Shown here in pieces: positions 1-7,573 of a stretch of DNA of 64,000 nucleotides. The stretch covers positions 1,054,001-1,118,000 of the forward strand of contig NZ_JAAGNZ010000002.1 of the NCBI RefSeq assembly GCF_010747415.1, in the 5' to 3' direction. The stretch is from Spirosoma agri. Lineage in GTDB: Bacteria; Bacteroidota; Bacteroidia; Cytophagales; Spirosomataceae. A program made the position numbers and the translations under genes. Position 1 is the first letter of the stretch. Each line of letters opens with the position of its first letter. The notes under the pieces were generated by a model. It did not search any database. It was not told the DNA's origin and was given only the letters and a program-made list of their open reading frames with translations.

Positions 1-213
1 CCGGTCGCTAACTGGGGACTAGCGCAGGAGTCGAACAATATGACGTATTACAATCTGGTTATCGGCACGCGGTCCTATCAGTTACTGATCACCCGATTAC
101 CGAAATCGTCGTTCCCAACCGCTACGTTGCTTCGCTTTACAACACCAAAATCAAAGCCGGAACCCATCGCGCGCGGTGCCCTGAAGCCAAAGGAGGACGC
201 GAAAACAAAGTAA
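1..213 (+). CDS. C-terminal end of a truncated gene of unknown function (partial)
   Basis: Frame 1 is open from the window edge to a TAA at 211-213, giving 70 residues. It contains the stretch MTYYNLVIGTRSYQLL and then a Thr/Pro/Lys-rich basic tail. The other two forward frames have stops within the first 25 bases. The gene would converge on the next gene, which is on the minus strand. Frame 2 also looks protein-like between about 90 and 200, so a frameshift or a frame-2 product cannot be excluded. No family is recognised. The 5' part lies outside the window. Confidence 0.4.
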   Translation, partial: PVANWGLAQESNNMTYYNLVIGTRSYQLLITRLPKSSFPTATLLRFTTPKSKPEPIARGALKPKEDAKTK

Positions 214-239
214 ACGATTGTAGTAAATTAGCAACAAAC

Positions 240-1019
240 CTAGCGTTGCTTGGGTGTTTTATCCGCCGGGTCAGAGGAAAGGCGACTGGGTCGATTGAAG
301 CCATCCCGGTAGCGGTTTCTCAACTGCTGAATGGTGTTGATAAGGTCGTAGTCTTCGGCCTTGAGCAGAAATTCATCATCCAGATCGCAGAAGTCGAAGA
401 ATCGATCGACCTCGTCCGTTTTCAAGTTCGTTGATTGCTCGACCAGTAACCGAAAGCGTTCCAGCGCGAGCGCATGACGACGATCCTGTTGCATGATAAA
501 ATAAGCCTTGCGATCTGATTTAGGTCGTTTAGCGAACATTTCGTACAGCAGCGTAACGCCCGCGCCGTCGGCCAGCCGATCAAACGCCTGTTCACCCGTT
601 ACTTTCTTTGACGCCGTGGGTTCGTCCAGTATCTGCTGAATTTCGCGCTTCACTTCTTCGTACCGTTTCCCCGTAACCGTTACTTCTGCCAGATCGACAA
701 CGCGATAGGGCATGGGCGGCAAGGCCAGCGCCGTAATGGTCGGGTTATCGGACCCGTCGTAGCGAATGCCGATACGGTTATAAAGCTGGCTTGTCAGGAT
801 GAGCGAGTCGCCGGGGACCGCGGTCAGGAAAAAACGACCCGTTGCATTCGTACGAGCACGTTGGCGGGTTCGCTGGTTGATGACCGTCACTTTGTCAACC
901 CCTTTCTGATTCGTCTGATCAATAACGGTTCCAATCACATATTTGCCCTGGGCCAGTGCAGTGCCCGGCTGGACGAGTGCCATTGATACGATCAGAAAAA
1001 AGACGATGAGATAACGCAT
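240..1019 (-). CDS. Secreted protein with carboxypeptidase-regulatory-like (CarbopepD_reg) domain
   Basis: This 259-residue protein begins with a clear Sec signal peptide (about residues 1-24, ending ALAQ). A CarbopepD_reg-like beta-sandwich follows at about residues 26-115, with the typical pattern GTVIDQ...KGVDKVTV...TNATGRFFLTA. The C-terminal half is helical and charged and matches no family I know. In Bacteroidota such domains occur in envelope proteins and at the N-terminus of TonB receptors. Here there is no receptor barrel, so it is probably a stand-alone periplasmic or surface protein. It is convergent with the partial gene at the left edge. The specific function is unknown. Confidence 0.75.
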   Translation of the reverse strand: MRYLIVFFLIVSMALVQPGTALAQGKYVIGTVIDQTNQKGVDKVTVINQRTRQRARTNATGRFFLTAVPGDSLILTSQLYNRIGIRYDGSDNPTITALALPPMPYRVVDLAEVTVTGKRYEEVKREIQQILDEPTASKKVTGEQAFDRLADGAGVTLLYEMFAKRPKSDRKAYFIMQQDRRHALALERFRLLVEQSTNLKTDEVDRFFDFCDLDDEFLLKAEDYDLINTIQQLRNRYRDGFNRPSRLSSDPADKTPKQR

Positions 1020-1032
1020 AGGGCTTATAAAA

Positions 1033-1069
1033 CAACCTGTGCCACTGCTCAGCGCAATGGCACAGGTTG
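1033..1069 (-). terminator. Intrinsic terminator downstream of the HAD gene
   Basis: A 12-bp perfect inverted repeat (1033-1044 with 1058-1069) has a 13-nt loop. On the minus strand it is followed by a short U-rich stretch. It sits just after the 3' end of the HAD gene at 1128. Confidence 0.7.
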
Positions 1070-1127
1070 AACACAGTCAGTACGTAAAGTTACGTTTTTT
1101 TTGGTTTTGCAAAAGGTAATTCCGGCG

Positions 1128-1790
1128 TTAAAAAACCTTAACGAGTTGCTGAAGACGATCCAGATTCATTTCCGTAAAGTCATGAATAACATCATCCACG
1201 AAAGGACGAAGCTCGTCGGGCGTCTCGGTTGTAGCCAGACCAACCACGCGCGCTCCCGATGCTTTACCCGCCTGAATGCCCGTCATCGAATCCTCAAAGA
1301 CAACACAATCCGACGGCTCAACGCCTAGTTGCGCCATGGCCTTCTCGTAGATTTCCGGATCAGGTTTGGGGTGATTCACCATGCTTTCGTTCAGCAGTGC
1401 GTCGAAATAGGAACGAATATTGAGCGCATCGATAATGAAATCGAGGTTCTCGGCCGGTGCCGAAGTCGCCACCGCCGTACGAATACCAGCCGCTTTCAGG
1501 GCTTTCAAAAAGTCAACGATACCGGCAACGGGCGTAATGTCGTGCTGATAGAGTTCGCGAAATAACGCTTCTTTTTCATGCGCTAATCGTGCAGACTCTT
1601 CAGCCGAAAGTGTACGGTCGGCAAATAAATGAGCTACAATATCGGTATTGTGCTTGCCCGATACATACTGAATGAAATCGCTGTCACTCAATGTTTTTCC
1701 GTAGCGTTGATAATACTCGCGCCAGGCAATGCGGTGATGCGGATTCGTATCTACGATCACGCCATCCATATCAAAAATTACTGCTTTCAT
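1128..1790 (-). CDS. HAD-superfamily sugar-phosphate phosphatase / beta-phosphoglucomutase-like
   Basis: The protein has 220 residues with all HAD motifs. Motif I is FDMDGVIVDT (nucleophile Asp7, acid/base Asp9), the SAP motif ATSAPAEN comes mid-protein, a conserved Lys lies in the KPDPE block, and motif IV is FEDSMTGIQAG. The long helical cap after motif I (subfamily IA) is typical of beta-phosphoglucomutases and small sugar-phosphate phosphatases such as YniC/HxpB. The exact substrate cannot be read from sequence. It lies 35 bp downstream of the MFS gene on the same strand, so the two are probably cotranscribed, which suggests uptake and phosphate-ester handling of one compound. A terminator follows. 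Confidence 0.85.
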   Translation of the reverse strand: MKAVIFDMDGVIVDTNPHHRIAWREYYQRYGKTLSDSDFIQYVSGKHNTDIVAHLFADRTLSAEESARLAHEKEALFRELYQHDITPVAGIVDFLKALKAAGIRTAVATSAPAENLDFIIDALNIRSYFDALLNESMVNHPKPDPEIYEKAMAQLGVEPSDCVVFEDSMTGIQAGKASGARVVGLATTETPDELRPFVDDVIHDFTEMNLDRLQQLVKVF

Positions 1791-1825
1791 AGTTGTAGCC
1801 GAACCCTGATTTGCACAGGCAGGCG

Positions 1826-3034
1826 TTAAAATAAGTTTACAATCCGGGACAGACCGGCAGAGATCAAAAGCATGATAGCGACGAAACCAAGGCCGTAATA
1901 CAAGCCAAACCCTTCGGCTACAAACCCGATAATGGGTGGCCCAGCCAAAAAGCCGATGAAGCTAAACGTCGCGAACGTAGCCAGCCCGGCAGCGGGAGGA
2001 ATGCCCGGTACGCGCATGGAAGCTGCATAGAGTATAGGCGCGCCCAATGAACAGCCTGCTCCGAGTATGGCAAAGCCGATCAGGGCCGTTGCCGGGTACG
2101 GAAAGGCGATGGCAACGAACAGTCCGAAGGCAGCCAACAACCCCCCGATCTGCAACCAGCGTTTCGGGCCGATTTTTGGAATGATAGCATCCCCCAGGAA
2201 GCGAAAGCTTGTCATCATCAGCGAGAAGCTGCCGAAGCCAAGCGCAGCAATCTGACTACTGGCACCAAGCGTTTCCCGTAGGTAAACCGCACTCCAGTCG
2301 AAAGCGGCCCCTTCGCCCATGGCCAGTGCCAAACCAATCAGGATCATCAGCAACAGATCAACGTTCGGCATAACGAACGAAGACCCCGCTTTCTCGCCGG
2401 TTTCCGTTCGGCTGCTCGACGGAATCTGGGCGAGTATAGGTTGTAGAACCAGCGTTAGGACAAGAATCAGGCCCGACATGACCACGACGTGGACCGATGG
2501 CGAAACATGCAGCGCAATAACCCCTCCGGCAATACCCGATCCCAGCAGGCCCCCCAGACTCCACATACCATGACACGAAGACATAATGACAATGCCCTGC
2601 GACCGTTCCAGATTGGTTGCGCTGGTGTTCATGGCGACATTAATGAGGGCTGCGTTAAGACCCATCAAAAATAGACCAATGGCCAGAATCGCCGGATTTG
2701 GCGCATTGAGTGGAATTAAAACCGCCAGTGCCAGCCCGATTGCCGACCAGAAACACGCTTTCGCTTCACCCAGTTTGGCAATAACCCAACCCGATACGGG
2801 ATTCATAATGAGCAAGCCAACGGGCATGGCAAAGAGCGTTAAGCCCAGTTCTGCGTCGGAAAGGTGCAGTTTCTCCTTCACGTGTGGAATGTGAGCCACC
2901 CAACTACCAAAGAGAATGCTATCGGAAGCAAAGACCAGTCCAACCGCTAAGGCATGCCGGTTCAGAAAAAACGTCAGCAGGTTGCGGACGAACGGATTCC
3001 GATGCGGCTTATCGACCGAAAATGTAGTATTCAT
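1826..3034 (-). CDS. Major facilitator superfamily transporter (YbjJ-like)
   Basis: This 402-residue inner-membrane protein has about 12 predicted transmembrane segments. The N-terminal block (FASDSILFGSWVAHIP, then KEKLHLSDAELG) and the loop ending in the WVIAKLGE stretch match the MFS group that includes E. coli YbjJ. The substrate is unknown. The first ATG at 3034 fits a normal MFS N-terminus with a short cytoplasmic leader. The gene is upstream of the HAD gene, 35 bp apart, probably one operon. The msrA terminator lies immediately upstream at 3042-3067, so this operon likely needs its own promoter or read-through. A CAAAAATA box at 3039-3046 would be a -7 element, but it is too close to the start to be convincing. 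Confidence 0.88.
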   Translation of the reverse strand: MNTTFSVDKPHRNPFVRNLLTFFLNRHALAVGLVFASDSILFGSWVAHIPHVKEKLHLSDAELGLTLFAMPVGLLIMNPVSGWVIAKLGEAKACFWSAIGLALAVLIPLNAPNPAILAIGLFLMGLNAALINVAMNTSATNLERSQGIVIMSSCHGMWSLGGLLGSGIAGGVIALHVSPSVHVVVMSGLILVLTLVLQPILAQIPSSSRTETGEKAGSSFVMPNVDLLLMILIGLALAMGEGAAFDWSAVYLRETLGASSQIAALGFGSFSLMMTSFRFLGDAIIPKIGPKRWLQIGGLLAAFGLFVAIAFPYPATALIGFAILGAGCSLGAPILYAASMRVPGIPPAAGLATFATFSFIGFLAGPPIIGFVAEGFGLYYGLGFVAIMLLISAGLSRIVNLF

Positions 3035-3041
3035 ACTGCAA

Positions 3042-3067
3042 AAATAGCCAGCAATTGCTGGCTATTT
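3042..3067 (-). terminator. Palindromic terminator downstream of msrA
   Basis: This is a perfect 26-bp palindrome with 13-bp arms and no spacer. On the minus strand a U-run follows the stem. It separates msrA from the MFS gene. Confidence 0.7.
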
Positions 3068-3122
3068 CACTAATCTATTATCCGTAACTGATGGTGTATT
3101 ACCTATTTCAGGTCGGAATAGA

Positions 3123-3782
3123 CTAATTCATTGTCAACCCCGTACTATTTTTCAGGTGACCCGCCATCGCTTTTCGAAGCTTTTCAACCTTAGGCAGCGA
3201 CACCCGCTGAATGTAAGGCTGGTCGGGGTGCAGCGCGAAATAGTTCTGGTGATAGTTCTCGGCGGTGTAGAAAACCTTGAACGGCACTACTTCCGTTACC
3301 ACTTTACCGCTGTAGTGTTTGGAACTGTTCACGCGTTGGATGGCTTCTTCAATTTCTGCTTTCTCGGCGGGTGTCCGGTAAAAAGCGACCGACCGGTAAT
3401 CGCGGCCAACATCGGGTCCCTGGCGGTTTAGCGTGGTTGGATCATGACCCGCAAAAAACGCATCGAGCAATTGCGGATAGGTGATTACCTTAGGGTCGTA
3501 ATAAACCTGTACTGACTCCGCGTGACCCGTTTGATCCGTGCCGACCTGTTCGTACGTTGGGTTTTTGACCGTACCCCCCGAATAGCCCGAAATGACTTCG
3601 TTGACGCCTTTGAGCTGGTTCATCCCTTCTTCCATAGCCCAGAAGCACCCACCGGCAAAGGTGGCTACGGCTTCACCCGCTTTAGGCGTCGGTAATTTCG
3701 CTGGTGTGTAATCCTGAGACTGGCCTTGTGCGCACCCCGCCAGCAGGAGTATCGTCAGCGCAAATAAGTGAATCCGTTTCAT
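3123..3782 (-). CDS. msrA: Peptide-methionine (S)-S-oxide reductase, lipoprotein form
   Basis: MsrA reduces the S-epimer of methionine sulfoxide in oxidised proteins. The start at 3782 is chosen because it gives a standard lipoprotein signal (MKRIHLFALTILLLAGC, lipobox Cys17). An upstream ATG at 3800 would add six residues. The active-site block GGCFWAMEEG (catalytic Cys46), the conserved GYSGG, the HAESVQV and DVGRDYRS segments and the YHQNYF block are all present. No extra C-terminal cysteines are visible, so recycling probably depends on an external reductant rather than the usual intramolecular resolving cysteines. The lipobox predicts a periplasmic, membrane-anchored protein. It is a single gene with its own terminator. 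Confidence 0.93.
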   Translation of the reverse strand: MKRIHLFALTILLLAGCAQGQSQDYTPAKLPTPKAGEAVATFAGGCFWAMEEGMNQLKGVNEVISGYSGGTVKNPTYEQVGTDQTGHAESVQVYYDPKVITYPQLLDAFFAGHDPTTLNRQGPDVGRDYRSVAFYRTPAEKAEIEEAIQRVNSSKHYSGKVVTEVVPFKVFYTAENYHQNYFALHPDQPYIQRVSLPKVEKLRKAMAGHLKNSTGLTMN

Positions 3783-3840
3783 GCAATTTGTCGTTAGCAT
3801 TCTGTTACTTCATAAACGTTTAAAAATGGGTTGCGGTTTC

Positions 3841-3869
3841 TTTGGTGGGTTGGTTGGACGATATTTTTG
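3841..3869 (+). promoter_or_regulatory. Bacteroidota-type promoter for the AraC gene
   Basis: TATTTTTG at 3862-3869 matches the TAnnTTTG -7 consensus exactly. TTTG lies at 3841-3844, 17 nt upstream, slightly short of the usual 19-23. The start codon is at 3892. Confidence 0.5.
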
Positions 3870-3891
3870 CGCGAGTTCCTGACGGAAGATT

Positions 3892-4740
3892 ATGAAGTTA
3901 CAATTCGAAAAAATAGAGCCCGAAGCCGGCAGTTCGTTTCGGGTTATTCATACTACCGAGCCTGAAACCTGCCGGGTCTATTGGCATTATCATCCCGAGT
4001 ATGAGATCGTTTTTATTCCGTTTGGGGATGGGCAGCGACGCGTCGGCACCAACGTTTCTCGGTACGACGAGGGTGAACTGATATTTATCGGCCCAAACCT
4101 GCCCCACCTGAACTTCAGTTACGGGAAGGAGGGGCAATTTGAAGAAATCGTCGTGCAGATGCGCGATGACTTTCTGGGTGAACCATTTCTGCATAAGCCG
4201 GAATTGACCTCCGTCCGGCGTTTGTTCGAACGGGCACATAGGGGGTTGACCTTCGGCAATGAGACCAAGAAACTGGTAGGGCCGTGGCTAGCCCAACTTC
4301 CTGATCAGCCGCCCTTCGAGCGACTGCTGACTTTGTTGCGGGTGTTACAGCAATTGGCCGATGCGCCCGATGGCCAGCCGCTCCACGCCGATGGGATTCG
4401 GTTTGATCTAAATCCGAAAGAGCAGGAGCGGATCAATCAGGTGTGTCAGTACGTTGAAACGCATTATGCGCAGCCAATGGACGTTCGGAACGTGGCGGAT
4501 CTGGCCAACCTGACTGTCCCGGCGTTTTGTCGGTATTTCAAACGCATAACGCAACTGACGTTTACCGATTTCGTGAATGAATATCGGGTCAACCAGGCCC
4601 GGCGACTGCTGCAATCCTCCCGAACGGTGGCCGACGTGGGTTTTGCGGTCGGATTCAACAATCTTTCTCATTTCAACAAAACGTTCCGGGCTGTGACGGG
4701 GCAGACGCCTAGTGCCTACCGTAAGGCGTTGGTTGGCTAA
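3892..4740 (+). CDS. AraC-family transcriptional regulator with cupin sensor domain
   Basis: The protein has 282 residues. The N-terminal half (about 20-100) is a cupin-type ligand domain with the metal-site-like HYHPEYEIVFI and a GPNLPHL turn. The C-terminal hundred residues carry two helix-turn-helix units. The first is around DVRNVADLANLTVPAFCRYFK, and the second is around VADVGFAVGFNNLSHFNKTF followed by the signature TGQTPSAYR. Such regulators usually sense sugars. The neighbouring GH113-like glycosidase is a possible target, by position only. An ATG start with a consensus promoter 23 bases upstream supports the chosen N-terminus. Confidence 0.9.
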   Translation: MKLQFEKIEPEAGSSFRVIHTTEPETCRVYWHYHPEYEIVFIPFGDGQRRVGTNVSRYDEGELIFIGPNLPHLNFSYGKEGQFEEIVVQMRDDFLGEPFLHKPELTSVRRLFERAHRGLTFGNETKKLVGPWLAQLPDQPPFERLLTLLRVLQQLADAPDGQPLHADGIRFDLNPKEQERINQVCQYVETHYAQPMDVRNVADLANLTVPAFCRYFKRITQLTFTDFVNEYRVNQARRLLQSSRTVADVGFAVGFNNLSHFNKTFRAVTGQTPSAYRKALVG

Positions 4741-4759
4741 GTGGCTGGCGTTCGCGTTG

Positions 4760-5773
4760 TTAGTTCCAGTTTTTTGTCAGTACGATCTCTGCCGCTTTAC
4801 CCTGTGGACTGAATTGGTCACGATCGCGATGACGCGGATCGGCATCTATGAACCATTTCCACAGAAAACCACCCGCAAACCAGGACTGTGGCCAGACCGT
4901 TTCGAGTAAAGCCGCATAGGCATTGGCCTGAACGGTTGCATTCGGTATGCAGTCCGTTTCGGATTCCCACGGACGCTGGGCCGCATGATCACAACTGCGG
5001 TAGCCAAATTCGGTGAACAAAATCGGTTTTTCCACCTGACTGCTTAGCTGCTGCAAGGCTTTCATGGGTTTTTTCCAGCCCCGTGCGAGTTCGGCCACTG
5101 TTGGTTCGCGTTCGTCGGCGATTGGAAAATAAGCATCGACCCCAACGTAATCGAGCTGTTTCCAGAAGGGAATTTTCTCATAGCGGTCCCAGTTGGCCGC
5201 GTAGGTCAGGGGACCTTTATAGATCTGTCTGACCTGCCCGATCAGGGATTGCCAGAAAGCCGGACGGGCAATGGCGAACCGGTCCAGCTCAGTTGTGATG
5301 CAGTACAGATCGACCTGCAACGAATCGGCAAGTTTGGCAAAGTGCAGGATGTACTGCGCGTAATCGTGTTCGAACGACTGCCAGTCGCTTTCCGTCGTAA
5401 ATTCGAGGTCGAGGTGGGAGCCTCCCTGCATCCAGACATGTGGTTTCAGCATCGTTTTCAGGCCCTGCCGCTTGGCCATTTGTACGGTGCCGGTCACACC
5501 CGCCGTTGTTTCGCCCCACCATTGCCACTTGCTCTGTTCTTTGCGATTTTCACTAAAGAAAAAATGTGGATCGCCCTTTTTGCAGAAGCCGTACGGCACG
5601 ATCGCTACCCAGTCGCCACCGATGGCCCGAACCGGTGCCAGTGCCAGCGAGTCGGGCTGACGCGGTGGAGCCACCAGATTGACCCCCTTGAACTTGGGAC
5701 CGCTGTACTGAAAAGGCGGCTGCGTCTGACAGCTCAGGAAGGCGCATACAATCAAAAAGAAACGATTGGTCAT
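4760..5773 (-). CDS. GH113-like TIM-barrel glycoside hydrolase, lipoprotein
   Basis: The start at 5773 gives 337 residues beginning MTNRFFLIVCAFLSC, a short lipoprotein-type signal with Cys15. Longer in-frame extensions would overlap the divergent gene at 5846. The fold reads as a GH113/GTA-type (beta/alpha)8 barrel. KGVNL opens the barrel, the ITTELDRF block supplies the likely acid/base Glu162, and ILFTEFGYRS supplies the likely nucleophile Glu255. WGE and WMQGG loops contribute to the substrate cleft. GH113 members act on beta-mannans, but this is a family-level inference. The next gene on this strand is the Gfo/Idh/MocA gene, well separated, so it is probably monocistronic. It is divergent from a VCBS protein with 72 bp between starts. 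Confidence 0.8.
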   Translation of the reverse strand: MTNRFFLIVCAFLSCQTQPPFQYSGPKFKGVNLVAPPRQPDSLALAPVRAIGGDWVAIVPYGFCKKGDPHFFFSENRKEQSKWQWWGETTAGVTGTVQMAKRQGLKTMLKPHVWMQGGSHLDLEFTTESDWQSFEHDYAQYILHFAKLADSLQVDLYCITTELDRFAIARPAFWQSLIGQVRQIYKGPLTYAANWDRYEKIPFWKQLDYVGVDAYFPIADEREPTVAELARGWKKPMKALQQLSSQVEKPILFTEFGYRSCDHAAQRPWESETDCIPNATVQANAYAALLETVWPQSWFAGGFLWKWFIDADPRHRDRDQFSPQGKAAEIVLTKNWN

Positions 5774-5845
5774 AAGGACGGTAAGTAAATTACATTGGGA
5801 AATGGATTTATTATAGTCTAAGCTATCCGTCAACCTAATTTGCGT

Positions 5846-6991
5846 ATGCAACGAATTGTCATTGGCCTGCTTGTTCTCTGTACTGTCAGCGGCTCCATTG
5901 CGCCGGACCCGACCCCCCGTTTCAGACGCTATTTTGTCGCTTCCGAAAGTTACGAATCTGTTGGCGTTTTCGACGTTGATAAAAATGATACGCTCGATCT
6001 TGTTTCGGGTGATTTCTGGTATGAAGGACCCAATTTTCGCCGTCGGCATCTAATCGGGAACGAGCCCCGGAAGGACCAGTACTTCGATGATTTTTCGACG
6101 ATTCCAATGGACGTAAATGCCGATGGTCGTTTGGATTTTGTGACGGGTGGCTGGTTCGATCAAACGCTTCGCTGGGTCGAAAATCCGGGATCGGGTAAAG
6201 ACGCTAAACTCTGGCCGTTGCATGAGATTGGGAACGTGGGCAATGTAGAAACCACCCGTGCCTGGGATGTTGACGGCGATGGTACCCTCGAGATCGTTCC
6301 GAATAATCCGGGTCATGCGCTAAAGTACGCCAAGCTAACCAGTCCGGGTGTGTTCAAGATGGTGACCGTTGCGCCAACGCAGGGCCACGGCTTAGGCTTC
6401 GGCGATGTGAACCAGGATGGGCATGGCGATTTTGTCGTGAGCGATGGCTGGCTCGAAGCACCCGCCGACCGGACGACCGGACCGTGGACACTGCACAAAG
6501 AGTTCGCGCTTGGTACGGCTAGTGTGCCCATCATTGTGGCTGACGTAAACGGTGATCGGCTCAACGACCTTATTGTCGGGCAGGGACACGGTTACGGGTT
6601 GCATTGGTACGAACAAACTACGGATGGCAACGGGCAGCGGAGCTGGACCAAACACCTAATCGACGATAAAAACTCGCAGTACCATTGTCTCGAATGGGTT
6701 GACATCACGGGCGATGGTCGGCCTGATCTGGTAACGGGTAAGCGTTTTCGGGCGCACAACGACAATGACGCGGGTTGCTATGATCCCGTTGGACTCTATT
6801 ATTTTACGTGGAACAGCGCCCGGAAGCAATTCGTGAAGCATGATATCGCGTACGGAGAGGCCGGTGTGGGGAAAGGGACTGGTATTTATTTTGCCATCGC
6901 CGATTTGCACAAAACCGGTCGTAAAGACATTATAGTAGCTGGTAAAGATGGATTAGTAGTATTTTTTAATGAAACAGGGCAAAAAAAATAA
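5846..6991 (+). CDS. Secreted FG-GAP/VCBS-repeat beta-propeller protein
   Basis: The ATG at 5846 gives 381 residues with a signal peptide (MQRIVIGLLVLCTVSGSIA). An in-frame TTG two codons upstream is less likely. At least six FG-GAP-type repeats carry Asp-rich calcium loops: DVDKNDTLDLVSGDFW, DVNADGRLDFVTGG, DVDGDGTLEIV, DVNQDGHGDFVVSD, DVNGDRLNDLIVG and DITGDGRPDLVTG. These predict a seven-bladed Ca-binding propeller that fills the whole mature protein. Trp-Tyr/Trp-Leu-Glu segments (WYEGP, WLEAP) recur after the loops. No catalytic domain is seen, so a binding or scaffolding role outside the cytoplasm is most likely. It is divergent from the GH113-like gene and may share its regulation. Confidence 0.82.
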   Translation: MQRIVIGLLVLCTVSGSIAPDPTPRFRRYFVASESYESVGVFDVDKNDTLDLVSGDFWYEGPNFRRRHLIGNEPRKDQYFDDFSTIPMDVNADGRLDFVTGGWFDQTLRWVENPGSGKDAKLWPLHEIGNVGNVETTRAWDVDGDGTLEIVPNNPGHALKYAKLTSPGVFKMVTVAPTQGHGLGFGDVNQDGHGDFVVSDGWLEAPADRTTGPWTLHKEFALGTASVPIIVADVNGDRLNDLIVGQGHGYGLHWYEQTTDGNGQRSWTKHLIDDKNSQYHCLEWVDITGDGRPDLVTGKRFRAHNDNDAGCYDPVGLYYFTWNSARKQFVKHDIAYGEAGVGKGTGIYFAIADLHKTGRKDIIVAGKDGLVVFFNETGQKK

Positions 6992-7079
6992 GGACAGTTA
7001 GTCTATCTATGTAGAGGTTTTGTTGTATTTTTAACATCCGTATTTTTTGTATGAACCTCTAAAGAAGCTATCTGTCTTT

Positions 7080-7481
7080 ATGCAACGTGCTCAATTAAAA
7101 GAATTCTATGGCTATGGTCTGATTCTAATTGTACTGGCAGCCGCACAACTTTACTCCGTTTACATCGCCACAACGACCGACGTGTCGCTCACCTGGAAGC
7201 ACTACCTTGGCTTTGGTGCCACCGTTTTGGCGGGCGTTTTGTGGGCGTTTCGCAAGCCGCAGTATCTGTTCTACGCCCTTGGGCTGACCTTTTTACTCGG
7301 TTATGAAAACCTGCTGGGCTTCACGCCAACGCTCGATTTTACGGCAACGCGGTACTATCTTAACAACACGCCTTTTCCCGTATCTTACCAGGATTTCTCC
7401 ATGTACATGCTCCTCATCTGGGCCTACGTCAGCCACGAACGCCTTCGGACAATGGTGCAGTCGTTATTTGTGAAGGAGTAA
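7080..7481 (+). CDS. Small integral membrane protein, unknown function
   Basis: The ATG at 7080 gives 133 residues. A TTG 33 bases upstream is in frame but less likely. About four hydrophobic segments are visible: GLILIVLAAAQLYSVYI, YLGFGATVLAGVLWAF, YLFYALGLTFLLGY and FSMYMLLIWAYVSH. A periplasm-like loop (TPTLDFTATRYYLNNTPFPVSYQD) lies between the last two. No family is recognised. It follows the VCBS gene by 88 bp on the same strand and ends at a strong terminator. Confidence 0.65.
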   Translation: MQRAQLKEFYGYGLILIVLAAAQLYSVYIATTTDVSLTWKHYLGFGATVLAGVLWAFRKPQYLFYALGLTFLLGYENLLGFTPTLDFTATRYYLNNTPFPVSYQDFSMYMLLIWAYVSHERLRTMVQSLFVKE

Positions 7482-7489
7482 ATCGAGCG

Positions 7490-7552
7490 AAAAAGTAATC
7501 GGGTGCTTGACAGGTAGATGACATCTACTTCTCAAGCACCCGATTACTTTTT
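7490..7552. terminator. Two-tier bidirectional terminator between convergent genes
   Basis: A perfect 21-bp inverted repeat (7490-7510 with 7532-7552) is flanked by A and T runs on both sides. Inside its loop is a second 7-bp stem (7514-7520 with 7522-7528). It can terminate both the membrane-protein gene and the oxidoreductase gene. Confidence 0.85.
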
Positions 7553-7573
7553 TACCCTTGACTAAGAACCCGC

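Noticed and set aside
90..434. Alternative frame-2 reading at the left edge, opposite the regulatory-domain gene
   Set aside because: Partly protein-like, but it runs far into the antisense of a gene with a clear signal peptide and family domain.
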